A stretch of 64,000 bases of DNA from an uncultured Clostridia bacterium (GTDB taxonomy: Bacteria > Bacillota > Clostridia > TANB77 > CAG-508): contig CAPNDH010000001.1 of assembly GCA_948664205.1 (NCBI GenBank), positions 1 to 64,000 on the forward strand. The letters run 5' to 3'. Below are positions 27,382 to 36,692 of this stretch, piece after piece. The position numbers were made by a program, and so were the translations under genes. Every line of letters starts with the position of its first letter. The first letter of the stretch is position 1. Under the pieces are notes generated by a model. It saw only the letters and a program-made list of their open reading frames with translations. It had not been told where the DNA came from and did no database searches.

Positions 27382-27469
27382 TTTATTCACATCCTTTGCT
27401 TTAGGTAAACATACTATATCATTTATACATAATTTTTTCAAGTAAATATATGATTAAATTTTTATACAT

Positions 27470-27502
27470 AAAAACTGGACAGAAATTCTATCCAGTTTTG
27501 TT
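27470..27502 (-). terminator. Terminator after rfbD
   Basis: AAAACTGGA / TCCAGTTTT stem followed by a T-rich tail on the minus strand. It ends the long glycan operon before rfbA. Confidence 0.7.
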
Positions 27503-27511
27503 ATTTTATAT

Positions 27512-28381
27512 TTATATTCTAAATATATCTGATTCAAGATATCTCTTTAGAGCTTCTTGCCATTTAGGAATATTTATTCCTGCTTTTTTAAGCTTTTCTT
27601 TACTTAACTTAGAATTCATTGGCCTTTTTGCAGGTCTTGGGAATTCTTCAGTTGTTACTGGTCTTACTTCACATTCTATACCAAGTATTTTGTATATTTC
27701 CTTAGTAAATTCATACCATGTTGTATCTCCTTCATTTGTTGCATGATAGATTCCATATGGTATTTTCTTTTCTAAAGTTTCATATATATACTGGGCTAAG
27801 TCTACTGCGTATGTCGGGCTTCCGTGTTGGTCTGCCACTACTGTTACAAATTTTTCTTCTTCTGGAAGGTCTTTTTTTCCTAAAGCTACTTTTGTCATGG
27901 TTCTTACGAAGTTATTTCCATCTCCATAAAGCCATGCTGTTCTAAAAATGTAGTACTTTTCTACATTTTCTTTGATGTATTCTTCGCCTTCTAATTTTGT
28001 AACTCCATACACTGTTTCAGGAGCCTTTGAATCATCTTCTTTGTATGCTTTATCTAATGGTAAGTTGCCACTAAATACATAATCTGTACTAATGTGTACA
28101 AGTATACAGTTATTATTTCTAGCTGCAATAGCTAAATTTTTAGGACCATCTGCATTTATTTTTCTTGCTAAATCTAAGTCTTCTTCTGCCTTATCAACAG
28201 CAGTGTATGCTGCACAGTTGATGATTACATCTGGTTTACTTTCTTCAACAAATTCTTTTACTGCTTCTAACTTAGTAATGTCTAATTCTGCAACATCTGT
28301 TAAAATTAATTCTTCATTTTCAAACCTTTTTTTTACTGCTTTTGCAAGCATTCCGTTTGCTCCTGTGATTAAAATTTTCAT
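27512..28381 (-). CDS. rfbD: dTDP-4-dehydrorhamnose reductase
   Basis: 289 residues, SDR family. ILITGANGMLAKAV at the N-terminus, NCAAYTAVDKAEED, VHISTDYVFSG, and VYGVTKLEGEEY (YxxxK) are typical of RmlD. It reduces dTDP-4-keto-L-rhamnose to dTDP-L-rhamnose. Gene order on the minus strand is glycan operon, rfbD, terminator, rfbA, rfbB. A homologue of the rfbC epimerase, needed between RfbB and RfbD, is not present here. Confidence 0.94.
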   Translation of the reverse strand: MKILITGANGMLAKAVKKRFENEELILTDVAELDITKLEAVKEFVEESKPDVIINCAAYTAVDKAEEDLDLARKINADGPKNLAIAARNNNCILVHISTDYVFSGNLPLDKAYKEDDSKAPETVYGVTKLEGEEYIKENVEKYYIFRTAWLYGDGNNFVRTMTKVALGKKDLPEEEKFVTVVADQHGSPTYAVDLAQYIYETLEKKIPYGIYHATNEGDTTWYEFTKEIYKILGIECEVRPVTTEEFPRPAKRPMNSKLSKEKLKKAGINIPKWQEALKRYLESDIFRI

Positions 28382-28438
28382 ATGTAGAAGCTCCTCTCTT
28401 TCTTAAGATTTTAATTAAAATTTATATGTTAAATACTT

Positions 28439-29818
28439 TTATAAATTATTTATTATGTATGTAAGTGAAATATATAATGGCATTATTGACCATATTATTG
28501 TAATAAAAATTATTAATATATTTTTTATTTTTTCATTTTTAAAAATCTTATCAAATATATACTTTAATCCATTAACTATAAAATACATTAAAGGTATTAT
28601 AATAGGCATAATATATCTTCCTTGTGGCTGAAAATCACTAAAGTATGAATAATATAAGCTTAATATTATTGGAATAATAATGTTTATTACCATTATTATA
28701 TTAAATAATATTTTTTCTTTATTCTTAATATCTTTTTTAGTTATAATCTCTTTATTTTTATTATTTATTTTTTTTACTGATGCTACTATCCATTTAAAGG
28801 ATATTCCTATAATTCCTACTCCCATTGTCAATAAATATAATATGTAAATTTTTCTATCCATTATTATATTCATATATCCAAATATTCCTATCATACTTTG
28901 TATACTTATTTTTATCCATTGCATATTTTTCAACATATATATTAAAGGTATATTTTCATTTGCAGGAGTAGCTCTATTAGTTGGTTTTAATTGTTCAATT
29001 GCATACATTTGGCTGTATTGTTTAGAAGTATTTAATCCTAAAAAATCTCCATCATATATAATATAACTTCTTACAAACCACCAGCCTGCAATTGCCAATG
29101 ATATTAATGTTATAACAATTCCCTTTTTCAAAAATGTTTTTATATCTATTTTCTTTATTATACAGCTTGTTACATATATTATTATTGAAGTTAAAATGTA
29201 TCCATACGCATTATAATATGATAATGCACATATTCCAATTCCTACTCCTAATATTATGCAAGACTTACAATCCCAGTCTTTTTCTAGCCCTCTAATCCAA
29301 CTATATACTATAATAGCTGTTGACATTATAGCTAGTGAATCATTATTTATATATGAACCTAAATATATTAATTGTGGAAGTAATGTTACAAATGCTATGA
29401 ATAGCCATTTATAAACTCCTTTAAATAACCTTTCTGATATTTTAACACACACAAATGCATATATTGTAATACATATTACACTTATTAGTCTTGCTGCTAC
29501 TACTAATGAAAACTCATTTTGTGTAAAAAAAGTGGCAACTTTCATAAATAAACCTGAAAATATATAAGATAATATAGGGGTAAATGCATAAGATATTCCC
29601 CACATTTCATTCATTATTTCTTTATCTCCACCATGTGGTAATTTCAAATGGTTACATATATATTTGCATATATCATATTTCATAAATTCGTCTGGCGCTG
29701 TATTAAATTCTGTATTTACTGCAATATTTGTGCATAAATATGCTATATATATTATAAATATTATTATTAATATTGTTTTGAATATTTTTTTATTTCTTTG
29801 TGTCAATATATTGTTCAT
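28439..29818 (-). CDS. Multi-pass membrane glycosyltransferase-like protein
   Basis: 459 residues with about ten membrane segments. The first loop contains NTAPDEFMKYDICKYICNH with acidic residues and a PHGGDKE stretch; this resembles the periplasmic acidic loop of GT-C family members (PMT/DUF2142-like). It probably moves a sugar from a polyprenyl-phosphate carrier to the growing glycan outside the membrane. The pair of small EamA genes and the GtrB-like enzyme immediately upstream would supply and flip that carrier, as in Gtr-type glycan modification systems. No exact family assigned. Confidence 0.7.
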   Translation of the reverse strand: MNNILTQRNKKIFKTILIIIFIIYIAYLCTNIAVNTEFNTAPDEFMKYDICKYICNHLKLPHGGDKEIMNEMWGISYAFTPILSYIFSGLFMKVATFFTQNEFSLVVAARLISVICITIYAFVCVKISERLFKGVYKWLFIAFVTLLPQLIYLGSYINNDSLAIMSTAIIVYSWIRGLEKDWDCKSCIILGVGIGICALSYYNAYGYILTSIIIYVTSCIIKKIDIKTFLKKGIVITLISLAIAGWWFVRSYIIYDGDFLGLNTSKQYSQMYAIEQLKPTNRATPANENIPLIYMLKNMQWIKISIQSMIGIFGYMNIIMDRKIYILYLLTMGVGIIGISFKWIVASVKKINNKNKEIITKKDIKNKEKILFNIIMVINIIIPIILSLYYSYFSDFQPQGRYIMPIIIPLMYFIVNGLKYIFDKIFKNEKIKNILIIFITIIWSIMPLYISLTYIINNL

Positions 29819-29831
29819 TTATTTTCCTCTT

Positions 29832-30176
29832 TTATATTGAAAATATTAATACCCCAAGTATTATAGTTATTAAACCTATTAATTTCTTTTTACTTATTTT
29901 TTCCTTTAGCAAAAAGTAACTAAGTACAGCTACAAAAACATATTCTGTTGCTCCTAATATTGGTCCCATAGATAATGGTACATATTTATATGCAAATACA
30001 GAACACAAAGTTGCTCCAAAGAATATTGCATATGCAAATAGTGTTTTGAAATTCAAATATTCTTTTATTTTGCTTTCTCTTTCTATATCTGCTGATTTTT
30101 TTAATAATATTTGAGCAAGTGCTGAAATAATTACTCCTAAAATATATATTCCTGAAAAAACTAATACTTTATTCAT
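29832..30176 (-). CDS. Half-size EamA/SMR-type membrane protein (flippase subunit)
   Basis: 114 residues, four membrane segments, with YVPLSMGPILGATEYVFVAVLSYFL resembling the last two helices of the drug/metabolite transporter fold. The gene overlaps the neighbouring half-size gene at 30169 by eight bases. Pairs of such short proteins, like ArnE/ArnF, form a heterodimer that flips undecaprenyl-phosphate-linked sugars. That role is inferred from the neighbouring GtrB-like glycosyltransferase and membrane glycosyltransferase. Confidence 0.75.
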   Translation of the reverse strand: MNKVLVFSGIYILGVIISALAQILLKKSADIERESKIKEYLNFKTLFAYAIFFGATLCSVFAYKYVPLSMGPILGATEYVFVAVLSYFLLKEKISKKKLIGLITIILGVLIFSI

Positions 30177-30546
30177 AATCTTTCACCACCAATCCTACTC
30201 CAATTAACACCACAATTGTTCCAATTATCATATTTGTGGTTATTGTTTCTTTAAAAAATATTAATCCCCATAACATACCCCAAATAATTGTAATTGCTTT
30301 ATTAAAAAAAGCTGTAGTAAGTGCAAATTTTTTTAAAATTTGTTGCCATAGAAGTGCATATATTCCTAGAATTATTATTGATATTCCATAAAACACACAA
30401 AATTTTATTGATAAAAATTGATTTTGTGCTGCAAGTTTTGAAAATACTCCACAAAATGAAAAGAATAATAGTAATAAATGTAAATATATATATTTACTAT
30501 ATTTTTTCATTTTTTTATCTTTTTCTATATTTTGATTATTACTCAT
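30169..30546 (-). CDS. Half-size EamA/SMR-type membrane protein (flippase subunit)
   Basis: 125 residues, four hydrophobic segments after a charged start (QNIEKDKKMKKYSKYIY). Conserved AFFNKAITIIWGMLWGLIFFKE motif of the EmrE/EamA fold is seen in part as FNKAITIIWGMLWG. It overlaps the following gene (29832-30176) by eight bases and the preceding glycosyltransferase gene by eight bases, so all three are translationally coupled. Together with the partner it probably forms a sugar-lipid flippase. Confidence 0.75.
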   Translation of the reverse strand: MSNNQNIEKDKKMKKYSKYIYLHLLLLFFSFCGVFSKLAAQNQFLSIKFCVFYGISIIILGIYALLWQQILKKFALTTAFFNKAITIIWGMLWGLIFFKETITTNMIIGTIVVLIGVGLVVKDYE

Positions 30547-31504
30547 TTTCTTCCCCTTGATTGAAATTTATTTTTTCTTTTATTACAAATTGTGGTGAAT
30601 TATTTATACTTATATAAATTCTTCCTAGATATTCACCTATTAATCCTAACATAATCATTATTATTCCAGAAACAAATAATAATACTGCCATAAGTGAACT
30701 ATAACCCTGTAATATATTAGAATGTGTAATTAATTTGTGTACAATTGTGTAAATTCCATATACAAAACCTATTGCTGCTGTAATAAATCCTATTATAGTA
30801 GATATTCTTAATGGTTTTATAGAAAACGCTGTAAAACCATTTACCCATAAGTTTAACATTTTTTTGAAAGTAAATGTTGTATGTCCTGTTATTCTTTCTC
30901 TTTCTTCCATTTGCACATTTACTATATCTCTTGTTGTTCTTAATATTAAACCTGATATGTATGGATATGGATTTTTATATTTTAGTATTTCATCTACTAT
31001 ATATTTCTTTAAAACCATAAAATTTGTAAAACTTAAATCTTTTGGTTTTTCCATTATTATTTCTGACATTTTTCTATTTACTATTGTTCCGAAGCTTTTA
31101 AATTTACTTTGTTTATATTCTGTATATTTTGCACTTGCAACATCGTGACCTTCTTCCATTGGTTTCATTAATTCCCATAACTTATCCATTGGGCATTGTC
31201 CATCATCATCCATAAGTAAAACATAATCACCTGAGCAATATGTCATACCTGCCATTACTGCTCCTGGTCTATTCATGTTTTTTGTTAAATTTATTATTTT
31301 TACTTTTTTATTTGCTCTAGCAATTTCTTTTAAAACTTCCCATACGTTATCTGGCGAACAGTCATTTACTGCTACTACTTCATAGTCATATTTATCATTT
31401 TTTGAAACCACTTCATCTATTTCATTTATAACGGTTCCTACTGTTTTTGCACTACCATAACATGGTATAATAAAGCTTATTGTTTTTATATTATTATTTT
31501 CCAT
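30539..31504 (-). CDS. Family 2 glycosyltransferase, polyprenyl-phosphate type
   Basis: 321 residues, GtrB/ArnC-like. ISFIIPCYGSAKTVGTVI at the start, VAVNDCSPDNVWE, LMDDDGQCPMDKLWEL with the acidic cluster, and two C-terminal membrane segments (about 230-255 and 267-292) before EYLGRIYISINNSP. It should load a nucleotide sugar onto undecaprenyl phosphate. The stop overlaps the start of the half-size transporter gene. It is a paralogue of 22023-22967. Confidence 0.9.
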   Translation of the reverse strand: MENNNIKTISFIIPCYGSAKTVGTVINEIDEVVSKNDKYDYEVVAVNDCSPDNVWEVLKEIARANKKVKIINLTKNMNRPGAVMAGMTYCSGDYVLLMDDDGQCPMDKLWELMKPMEEGHDVASAKYTEYKQSKFKSFGTIVNRKMSEIIMEKPKDLSFTNFMVLKKYIVDEILKYKNPYPYISGLILRTTRDIVNVQMEERERITGHTTFTFKKMLNLWVNGFTAFSIKPLRISTIIGFITAAIGFVYGIYTIVHKLITHSNILQGYSSLMAVLLFVSGIIMIMLGLIGEYLGRIYISINNSPQFVIKEKINFNQGEENE

Positions 31505-31517
31505 TTATTTCACCCTT

Positions 31518-32510
31518 TTATTTTCTTACAAATCTATTTAATTTCATTTCTTTTTTATAGTCTTCTAGATATGAAATATAGTCATATTTAGGTTCATATC
31601 CTAATTCTTCTTTTGCATTTGTTATATCCATAACGAAATCATCACAGTCTTTTTTCTCTGGACATGGTATTATTTTTGAAGGCTTGTCTTTTGGTGAGAA
31701 AACTTTTATTATTCCTTCTATTTGTTCTTTCATTGTTGTTTTTACTCCTGTTCCAGCATTATATATTCCAGTATCTCTATTTACGAATAAAGATTTAAAT
31801 ATCATTTGGCATAAGTCTTTAACATATATTATATCTTTTCCTAAATCTGGGTTTCCCCACATCTCTATATCTTTTCCTTCAATAGCTCTTTGTATAATAT
31901 ATCTGTATGATACATATTTCTTTTCACCATCTACATAATAGAACATATCTGGTGAATATTCATATATATTAGGTAATCTAAAAATAAAGTTTTTAATTCC
32001 ATACATTTGATGATAACATTCTATTAAATCTACTGCTGCACATTTTGTAGCTGCATAAACTGCATGATCTCCTTTATATATTGGTTTTCTTAACCATTCT
32101 GGTTTTAATGGTTTTTTATCTTTTAAATATCCATTTAAATCTGCCCATGTTTGTGTATATATAATTCTATCAACCTTTACTTTTCTACAATATTCTAGTA
32201 CATTCATTGTTCCTGTTACGTTAACATCTATATATTTATATGGGTCATCTTTTGCTAAATATGCTGGCAAAACACCTGCAAAGTCTATTAATGCATGTAC
32301 ATCATTTGTTGGTAATTTTTCAAAATCCTCCTTATTTGTTATATCTAATTGTATATATGTACCTTTATAAAATTCATATGGATATTCTGCTTTTGTACCT
32401 GTTGCAATTATTTCATACTTTTCCATATCTAAATTTTCTAGTAAATAATCAATAAAATACATTCCCAAATTTCCTGCTGAACCTAATACTATTATTTTCT
32501 TCTTTTCCAT
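31518..32510 (-). CDS. NAD-dependent sugar epimerase/dehydratase
   Basis: 330 residues, extended SDR. The nucleotide-binding loop is VLGSAGNLGMYFIDYL; the active-site YxxxK is in VYAATKCAAVDLIE; TQTWADLNGYL and FRLPNIYEYSPDMFYY follow. It acts on a nucleotide-activated sugar within the glycan locus. The substrate is not clear from sequence. It lies 16 bases downstream of an ATP-grasp gene and 13 bases upstream of the GtrB-like gene, so it probably helps make the sugar that enzyme uses. Confidence 0.85.
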   Translation of the reverse strand: MEKKKIIVLGSAGNLGMYFIDYLLENLDMEKYEIIATGTKAEYPYEFYKGTYIQLDITNKEDFEKLPTNDVHALIDFAGVLPAYLAKDDPYKYIDVNVTGTMNVLEYCRKVKVDRIIYTQTWADLNGYLKDKKPLKPEWLRKPIYKGDHAVYAATKCAAVDLIECYHQMYGIKNFIFRLPNIYEYSPDMFYYVDGEKKYVSYRYIIQRAIEGKDIEMWGNPDLGKDIIYVKDLCQMIFKSLFVNRDTGIYNAGTGVKTTMKEQIEGIIKVFSPKDKPSKIIPCPEKKDCDDFVMDITNAKEELGYEPKYDYISYLEDYKKEMKLNRFVRK

Positions 32511-32526
32511 ACCTTTTCTCTCCTTT

Positions 32527-33648
32527 TTAATTTTCTCTTTCTGGTGTATAAATATAATACCCTATTCTTGTTGAACTGTCAGTTGTTTTTCCTAAATTTT
32601 CAAGCTCCATTTCACTTATTCTATAAATATTCTTTGGATGTTTTTCTTTGTATTCGTTCATTTCTTTTATATCTTGCTCAGTAAATATAAATTTGATATA
32701 TGCTTTTGTTGGTTCTGTTGTTTTTGTAAAATCTGGTGTTTTACCACATGCTACATCAATTACCATTTTCATAAAGTCATATCCTGTAGATATTTGAACT
32801 AAATCTGAACCTATACAATCTCCGCCCATTCTAGCTCCTATTTCTATTATTTCAAAGTTTCCGTTTTCATCTACTTTAAATTCTGTATGGCTAGCTCCAT
32901 TTTGTATGTTTAATGCTGTTAGAGCTTCGAATATGTTGTTTTTTATTCTCTCTTGATATTCTTCTTTTATATCTGATGGTTCACAATGTCCTGTTTCTAT
33001 AAAGTTTGGAGATCCTGTTGTATATTTTTTTGTAAATGCTAAAAAGTGATGTTTTCCTTTATATGAAATACATTCACAACTATATTCATCTCCTTCTATG
33101 TATTCTTCTATAATTGCTCTTTTTTCAAAAGAATCTTTTATTGAATTACATACCGCTTCTTCTAAGCCTTCTATATTATATAGTTTAGTTATCCCTCTAC
33201 TTCCAGATCTATCTGTTGGCTTTACTATTATAGGGAATTTCATTTCATCAATATTCCATGTTGTTTTGTCATCACTTACTTTTATAAACATAGGAGTTTT
33301 TATATTATTTTGTTTTAATTTTTTACGCATTTCATATTTGTTTGTACATTGAAGTGTATTTGCTGTTGGATTACAAGCAAGTCCCAAATTTTCAGCTACA
33401 TAATTTACTGTAATTGTTGCTAAATCTGAACCTATTGAACATATTCCTACTGGTTTTATTTCTTTACATTTTTCTAATATTTGTTCTTTTTCTGTAATAC
33501 TTATAGGATAAAAATAATCTGCTGTTCTTTCTCCAATAGCATCTGCTTTCCATGCAAATGCATGTACTTCATATCCTAATGATTGTGCTTTTAATATTAA
33601 TTGGTTTTGGAACTCATTTGCTCCAATTATTACTAATTTTTCTTTCAT
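32527..33648 (-). CDS. ATP-grasp family ligase
   Basis: 373 residues. PreATP-grasp start LVIIGANEFQNQLILKA, phosphate-binding loop IVKPTDRSGSRGITKL, EEYIEGDEYSCECIS, and EIIEIGARMGGDCIGSDLV, the metal-binding end of the ATP-grasp domain. Members ligate a carboxylate to an amine or thiol through an acylphosphate. In this context it may add an amino acid or other acid group to a sugar. It lies between an aminotransferase and an epimerase gene, which together suggest synthesis of an N-modified amino sugar. Confidence 0.85.
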   Translation of the reverse strand: MKEKLVIIGANEFQNQLILKAQSLGYEVHAFAWKADAIGERTADYFYPISITEKEQILEKCKEIKPVGICSIGSDLATITVNYVAENLGLACNPTANTLQCTNKYEMRKKLKQNNIKTPMFIKVSDDKTTWNIDEMKFPIIVKPTDRSGSRGITKLYNIEGLEEAVCNSIKDSFEKRAIIEEYIEGDEYSCECISYKGKHHFLAFTKKYTTGSPNFIETGHCEPSDIKEEYQERIKNNIFEALTALNIQNGASHTEFKVDENGNFEIIEIGARMGGDCIGSDLVQISTGYDFMKMVIDVACGKTPDFTKTTEPTKAYIKFIFTEQDIKEMNEYKEKHPKNIYRISEMELENLGKTTDSSTRIGYYIYTPEREN

Positions 33649-33669
33649 TATAATTCTCCTTTTATTATT

Positions 33670-34785
33670 TTATTTATAAAATTCTTTAATTTTTTCACAA
33701 ACTGTTAAAACTTCTTCTTCTTTTAATCCATAGTACATTGGAAGTCTTAATAATCTTTCACTTTCTTTAGTTGTATATTTATCTTCTCCATGGAATCTTC
33801 CATATTTTATTCCTGCTGGAGCTGTATGTAATGGTATATAATGAAATACTGATGCAATATTATTTTCTTTTAAGTATTTTATTAATCTTGTTCTTTCTTC
33901 TAGGTCTTTAGTTTTTATATAAAACATATGTGCATTATGTTTGCACTCTTTTGGTATATATGGAAGTTCTATTTGTTTTATATCTTTTAAATTATCATAG
34001 TATAAATTCCATGATTTTAACCTATCATTATTTATTTCATCTGCCATTTCTAATTGTGCATAAAGGTACGCTGCATTTATATCACTTGGTAAGAAAGATG
34101 AACCTGCTTCTACCCAAGTATATTTATCAACTTGTCCTCTAAAAAATCTACTTCTATCAGTTCCTTTTTCTCTAACTATTTCTGCTAGCTCAAAATTGTC
34201 TTCATCTTTAACTAATAAAGCTCCACCTTCACCCATACTATAGTTTTTAGTTTCATGGAAGCTATAGCATCCGTAATCTCCAATTGTTCCTAGAGGTCTA
34301 CCTTTATATTCGCTCATAACTCCTTGTGCAGCATCTTCTATTACTATTAAATTATACTTTTTAGCTATATTCATTATTGTGTCCATTTCACATGCTACAC
34401 CAGCATAGTGAACTGGCACAATTGCTTTTGTTTTTTCTGTTATTGCATCTTCAATTAATGTTTCGTCTATATTCATTGTGTCTGGTCTAATATCTACGAA
34501 TACAACGGTTGCTCCTCTTAATACAAATGCATCTGCTGTTGATACAAATGTATATGCTGGCATTATAACTTCATCACCTGGTCCTATTTTAGAAAGTATT
34601 GCAGACATATCTAACGAATGACTACATGATGTAGTTAATAATGCTTTTGAATTTGTTTTTTCTTCTAACCAAGCATGACATTTTTTTGTAAATTGTCCAT
34701 CGCCACAAATCTTTCTACTATCTATAGCTTGACTTATATATTCTTTTTCCTTTCCAACATATGGTGGTACATTAAAATCTATCAT
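33670..34785 (-). CDS. DegT/DnrJ/EryC1 sugar aminotransferase
   Basis: 371 residues, PLP-dependent fold type I. TTSCSHSLDMSAIL, GDEVIMPAYTFVSTADAF, VPVHYAGVACEMD, IEDAAQGVMSEYKGRPLG, and FHETKNYSMGEGGALLV with the PLP-binding lysine. It transfers an amino group to a keto-sugar nucleotide. The similarity to the TDP-4-keto-6-deoxyhexose aminotransferase WecE (VWDLF... not shown) is general; substrate likely the product of RfbB. Start ATG at 34785, GGAAAGGAAAG upstream. Confidence 0.9.
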   Translation of the reverse strand: MIDFNVPPYVGKEKEYISQAIDSRKICGDGQFTKKCHAWLEEKTNSKALLTTSCSHSLDMSAILSKIGPGDEVIMPAYTFVSTADAFVLRGATVVFVDIRPDTMNIDETLIEDAITEKTKAIVPVHYAGVACEMDTIMNIAKKYNLIVIEDAAQGVMSEYKGRPLGTIGDYGCYSFHETKNYSMGEGGALLVKDEDNFELAEIVREKGTDRSRFFRGQVDKYTWVEAGSSFLPSDINAAYLYAQLEMADEINNDRLKSWNLYYDNLKDIKQIELPYIPKECKHNAHMFYIKTKDLEERTRLIKYLKENNIASVFHYIPLHTAPAGIKYGRFHGEDKYTTKESERLLRLPMYYGLKEEEVLTVCEKIKEFYK

Positions 34786-34812
34786 TTTTCTTTCCTTTCC
34801 TTTGCTTATTTA

Positions 34813-36672
34813 TTATTCTTTAATCTGACATTGTTCTGAATACAAGTCTAAATTTTTATTAAAATAAGGGTCTTTTTTATCTAATTCACTTTTCCATTTT
34901 TTTTCAAATAATTGTATTTCATTATTAAATCTTTGCCTCTTTTCTGGTGTATCTTCATATCCTCTTGTTTTTGATTCATAATGATATAGTTTTGCGTATG
35001 GAGTATATACAATTAATTTATTTTCTTTTCTTATTTTCATACAAAAGTCAATATCATTAAAAGCTACTTTAAATTCTTCATCTAGTCCATTTACCTTTTT
35101 ATATAATTCTTTTTTTGTCATTAAACATGCTGCAGTTACGGCCGAATAATTATTTACTACTACTGCTCTTGCATGATAACCTATCTGGCTATCTTGAATC
35201 ATTTTATCAACATGTCCTGCTATTCCACCCATTCCAATAACAACTCCTGCGTGTTGAACTAGGTTATCTTTATATAATAGTTTTGCTCCTACTGCTCCTA
35301 CATCTTCTCTTTGACAAATGCCAAGCATTTCTTCTAACCATTCTTTATTAATAACTTTAATATCATTATTCAGTAGCAATATATATTCGCCTTTTGCATA
35401 TCTTACTGCATAATTGTTTATAGCAGAGTAATTAAATACTTTTTCTTTATGAGATATAATTTTTATTTTATCATTTTTACTTATTTTATCATAATATTTA
35501 AAAGTTTTCTTATTTTTACTGTTATTTTCAACAATTATTATTTCAAAGTTTTGATAGTTAGATTGTAATATTGAATTAATTGCTCTTTTTAAGTATTTTA
35601 TACTATCTTTGTTTGGTATTATTATTGATATTAGTGGATTCCCTTTTATCTTATATTTTATTTGGTATAAATTAAGGTCATTTTCTTTTTTTATTTGAAT
35701 ATCATAGTATTCGATTTTTAACCTATTTAAGTGTTCCTTTATTGCTTCTTTTCCTAATTGCTCTGTATTATTTTCTATCATTTTAGTTTTTCTAACATGG
35801 TATAATACATTAGGAATGTGAACTATATTTTTAGTTTTTTCTGATATTCTTAAATATGTATCATATTCTCTAACACCATCAAATTCTTTTCTAAATTTTC
35901 CTATTTCATTTATTAAATTTGTTTTTATTAAAGCAAAATTTCCAATATAATTATTACTTCTTAAAAAGTCTGGTGAAAAGTCTGGTTTAAAAAATGGATT
36001 ATATTTATTTTCTAAACTATTCTCAAACATATCTTCATCTGTATATATCATTTGAGCTTCTTTATAATCATTTAGTGTTTTCACAATTTCATAAAACGCT
36101 GTTTTTTCTAATATATCATCAACTTTTATAAAGCTTACCCATTCTCCCTTTATCATCGTTAGTGCTTCATTATAGCATTCCGAAATGGTTGTATCTTTAT
36201 TAATTTTTATGTATTTTATTTTACTGTTCTGTTCCATATTTATATTTTTTGAATGACTTATATCTATTAAATATAGTTCCCAGTTTTTATAAGTTTGTTT
36301 TTTTATACATTGTAGAAAATCATCTAAATTTTCAGTTTCATTATTTACTACTGTAATAATACTAATTAGTGGTTCATACTCGAATGTTTCATTTTTTTGT
36401 CTATTTAATTCTTCTTCAGGTGGCGTATGGTTTTGTATCCACTTTTTATATTTTTCATCTTGGTATTCTCTACTTGTTTTTATTACAAGTTTATTAAATG
36501 AATATTTTATAGCTTCTTTTAATCCTATTTCTTTTATTTTTTCTTTTAGATTTATTATGTTTTCTTTATTATTTAATAATCTATATATATATTGAATAAT
36601 AAACCTTCTTTTACTATTCAATGGTAGTATGAAATTGATTATATTATTTTTTAATATTTCTGTTTTGTTCAT
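34813..36672 (-). CDS. Two-domain family 2 glycosyltransferase
   Basis: 619 residues. First GT-A domain from about 103 (ISIITVVNNETENLDDFL, YTDEDMFENSL), second from about 343 (ISIIIPNKDSIKYLKRAI, LLNNDIKVINKEWLEEML, and FNDIDFCMKIRKEN). The end, YHYESKTRGYEDTPEKR, matches the end of the glycosyltransferase at 40493. Such tandem GT2 proteins add two or more deoxyhexose residues in ABC-exported glycans, for example rhamnosyltransferases of S-layer glycan or O-polysaccharide loci. Rhamnose as donor is inferred from rfbABD in the locus. Confidence 0.85.
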   Translation of the reverse strand: MNKTEILKNNIINFILPLNSKRRFIIQYIYRLLNNKENIINLKEKIKEIGLKEAIKYSFNKLVIKTSREYQDEKYKKWIQNHTPPEEELNRQKNETFEYEPLISIITVVNNETENLDDFLQCIKKQTYKNWELYLIDISHSKNINMEQNSKIKYIKINKDTTISECYNEALTMIKGEWVSFIKVDDILEKTAFYEIVKTLNDYKEAQMIYTDEDMFENSLENKYNPFFKPDFSPDFLRSNNYIGNFALIKTNLINEIGKFRKEFDGVREYDTYLRISEKTKNIVHIPNVLYHVRKTKMIENNTEQLGKEAIKEHLNRLKIEYYDIQIKKENDLNLYQIKYKIKGNPLISIIIPNKDSIKYLKRAINSILQSNYQNFEIIIVENNSKNKKTFKYYDKISKNDKIKIISHKEKVFNYSAINNYAVRYAKGEYILLLNNDIKVINKEWLEEMLGICQREDVGAVGAKLLYKDNLVQHAGVVIGMGGIAGHVDKMIQDSQIGYHARAVVVNNYSAVTAACLMTKKELYKKVNGLDEEFKVAFNDIDFCMKIRKENKLIVYTPYAKLYHYESKTRGYEDTPEKRQRFNNEIQLFEKKWKSELDKKDPYFNKNLDLYSEQCQIKE

Positions 36673-36692
36673 AAAATTTTCCTTTAATTATA

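Noticed and set aside
27382..27441. Longer N-terminus of rfbA from TTG 27441
   Set aside because: No ribosome binding site, and the family start is at ATG 27381.
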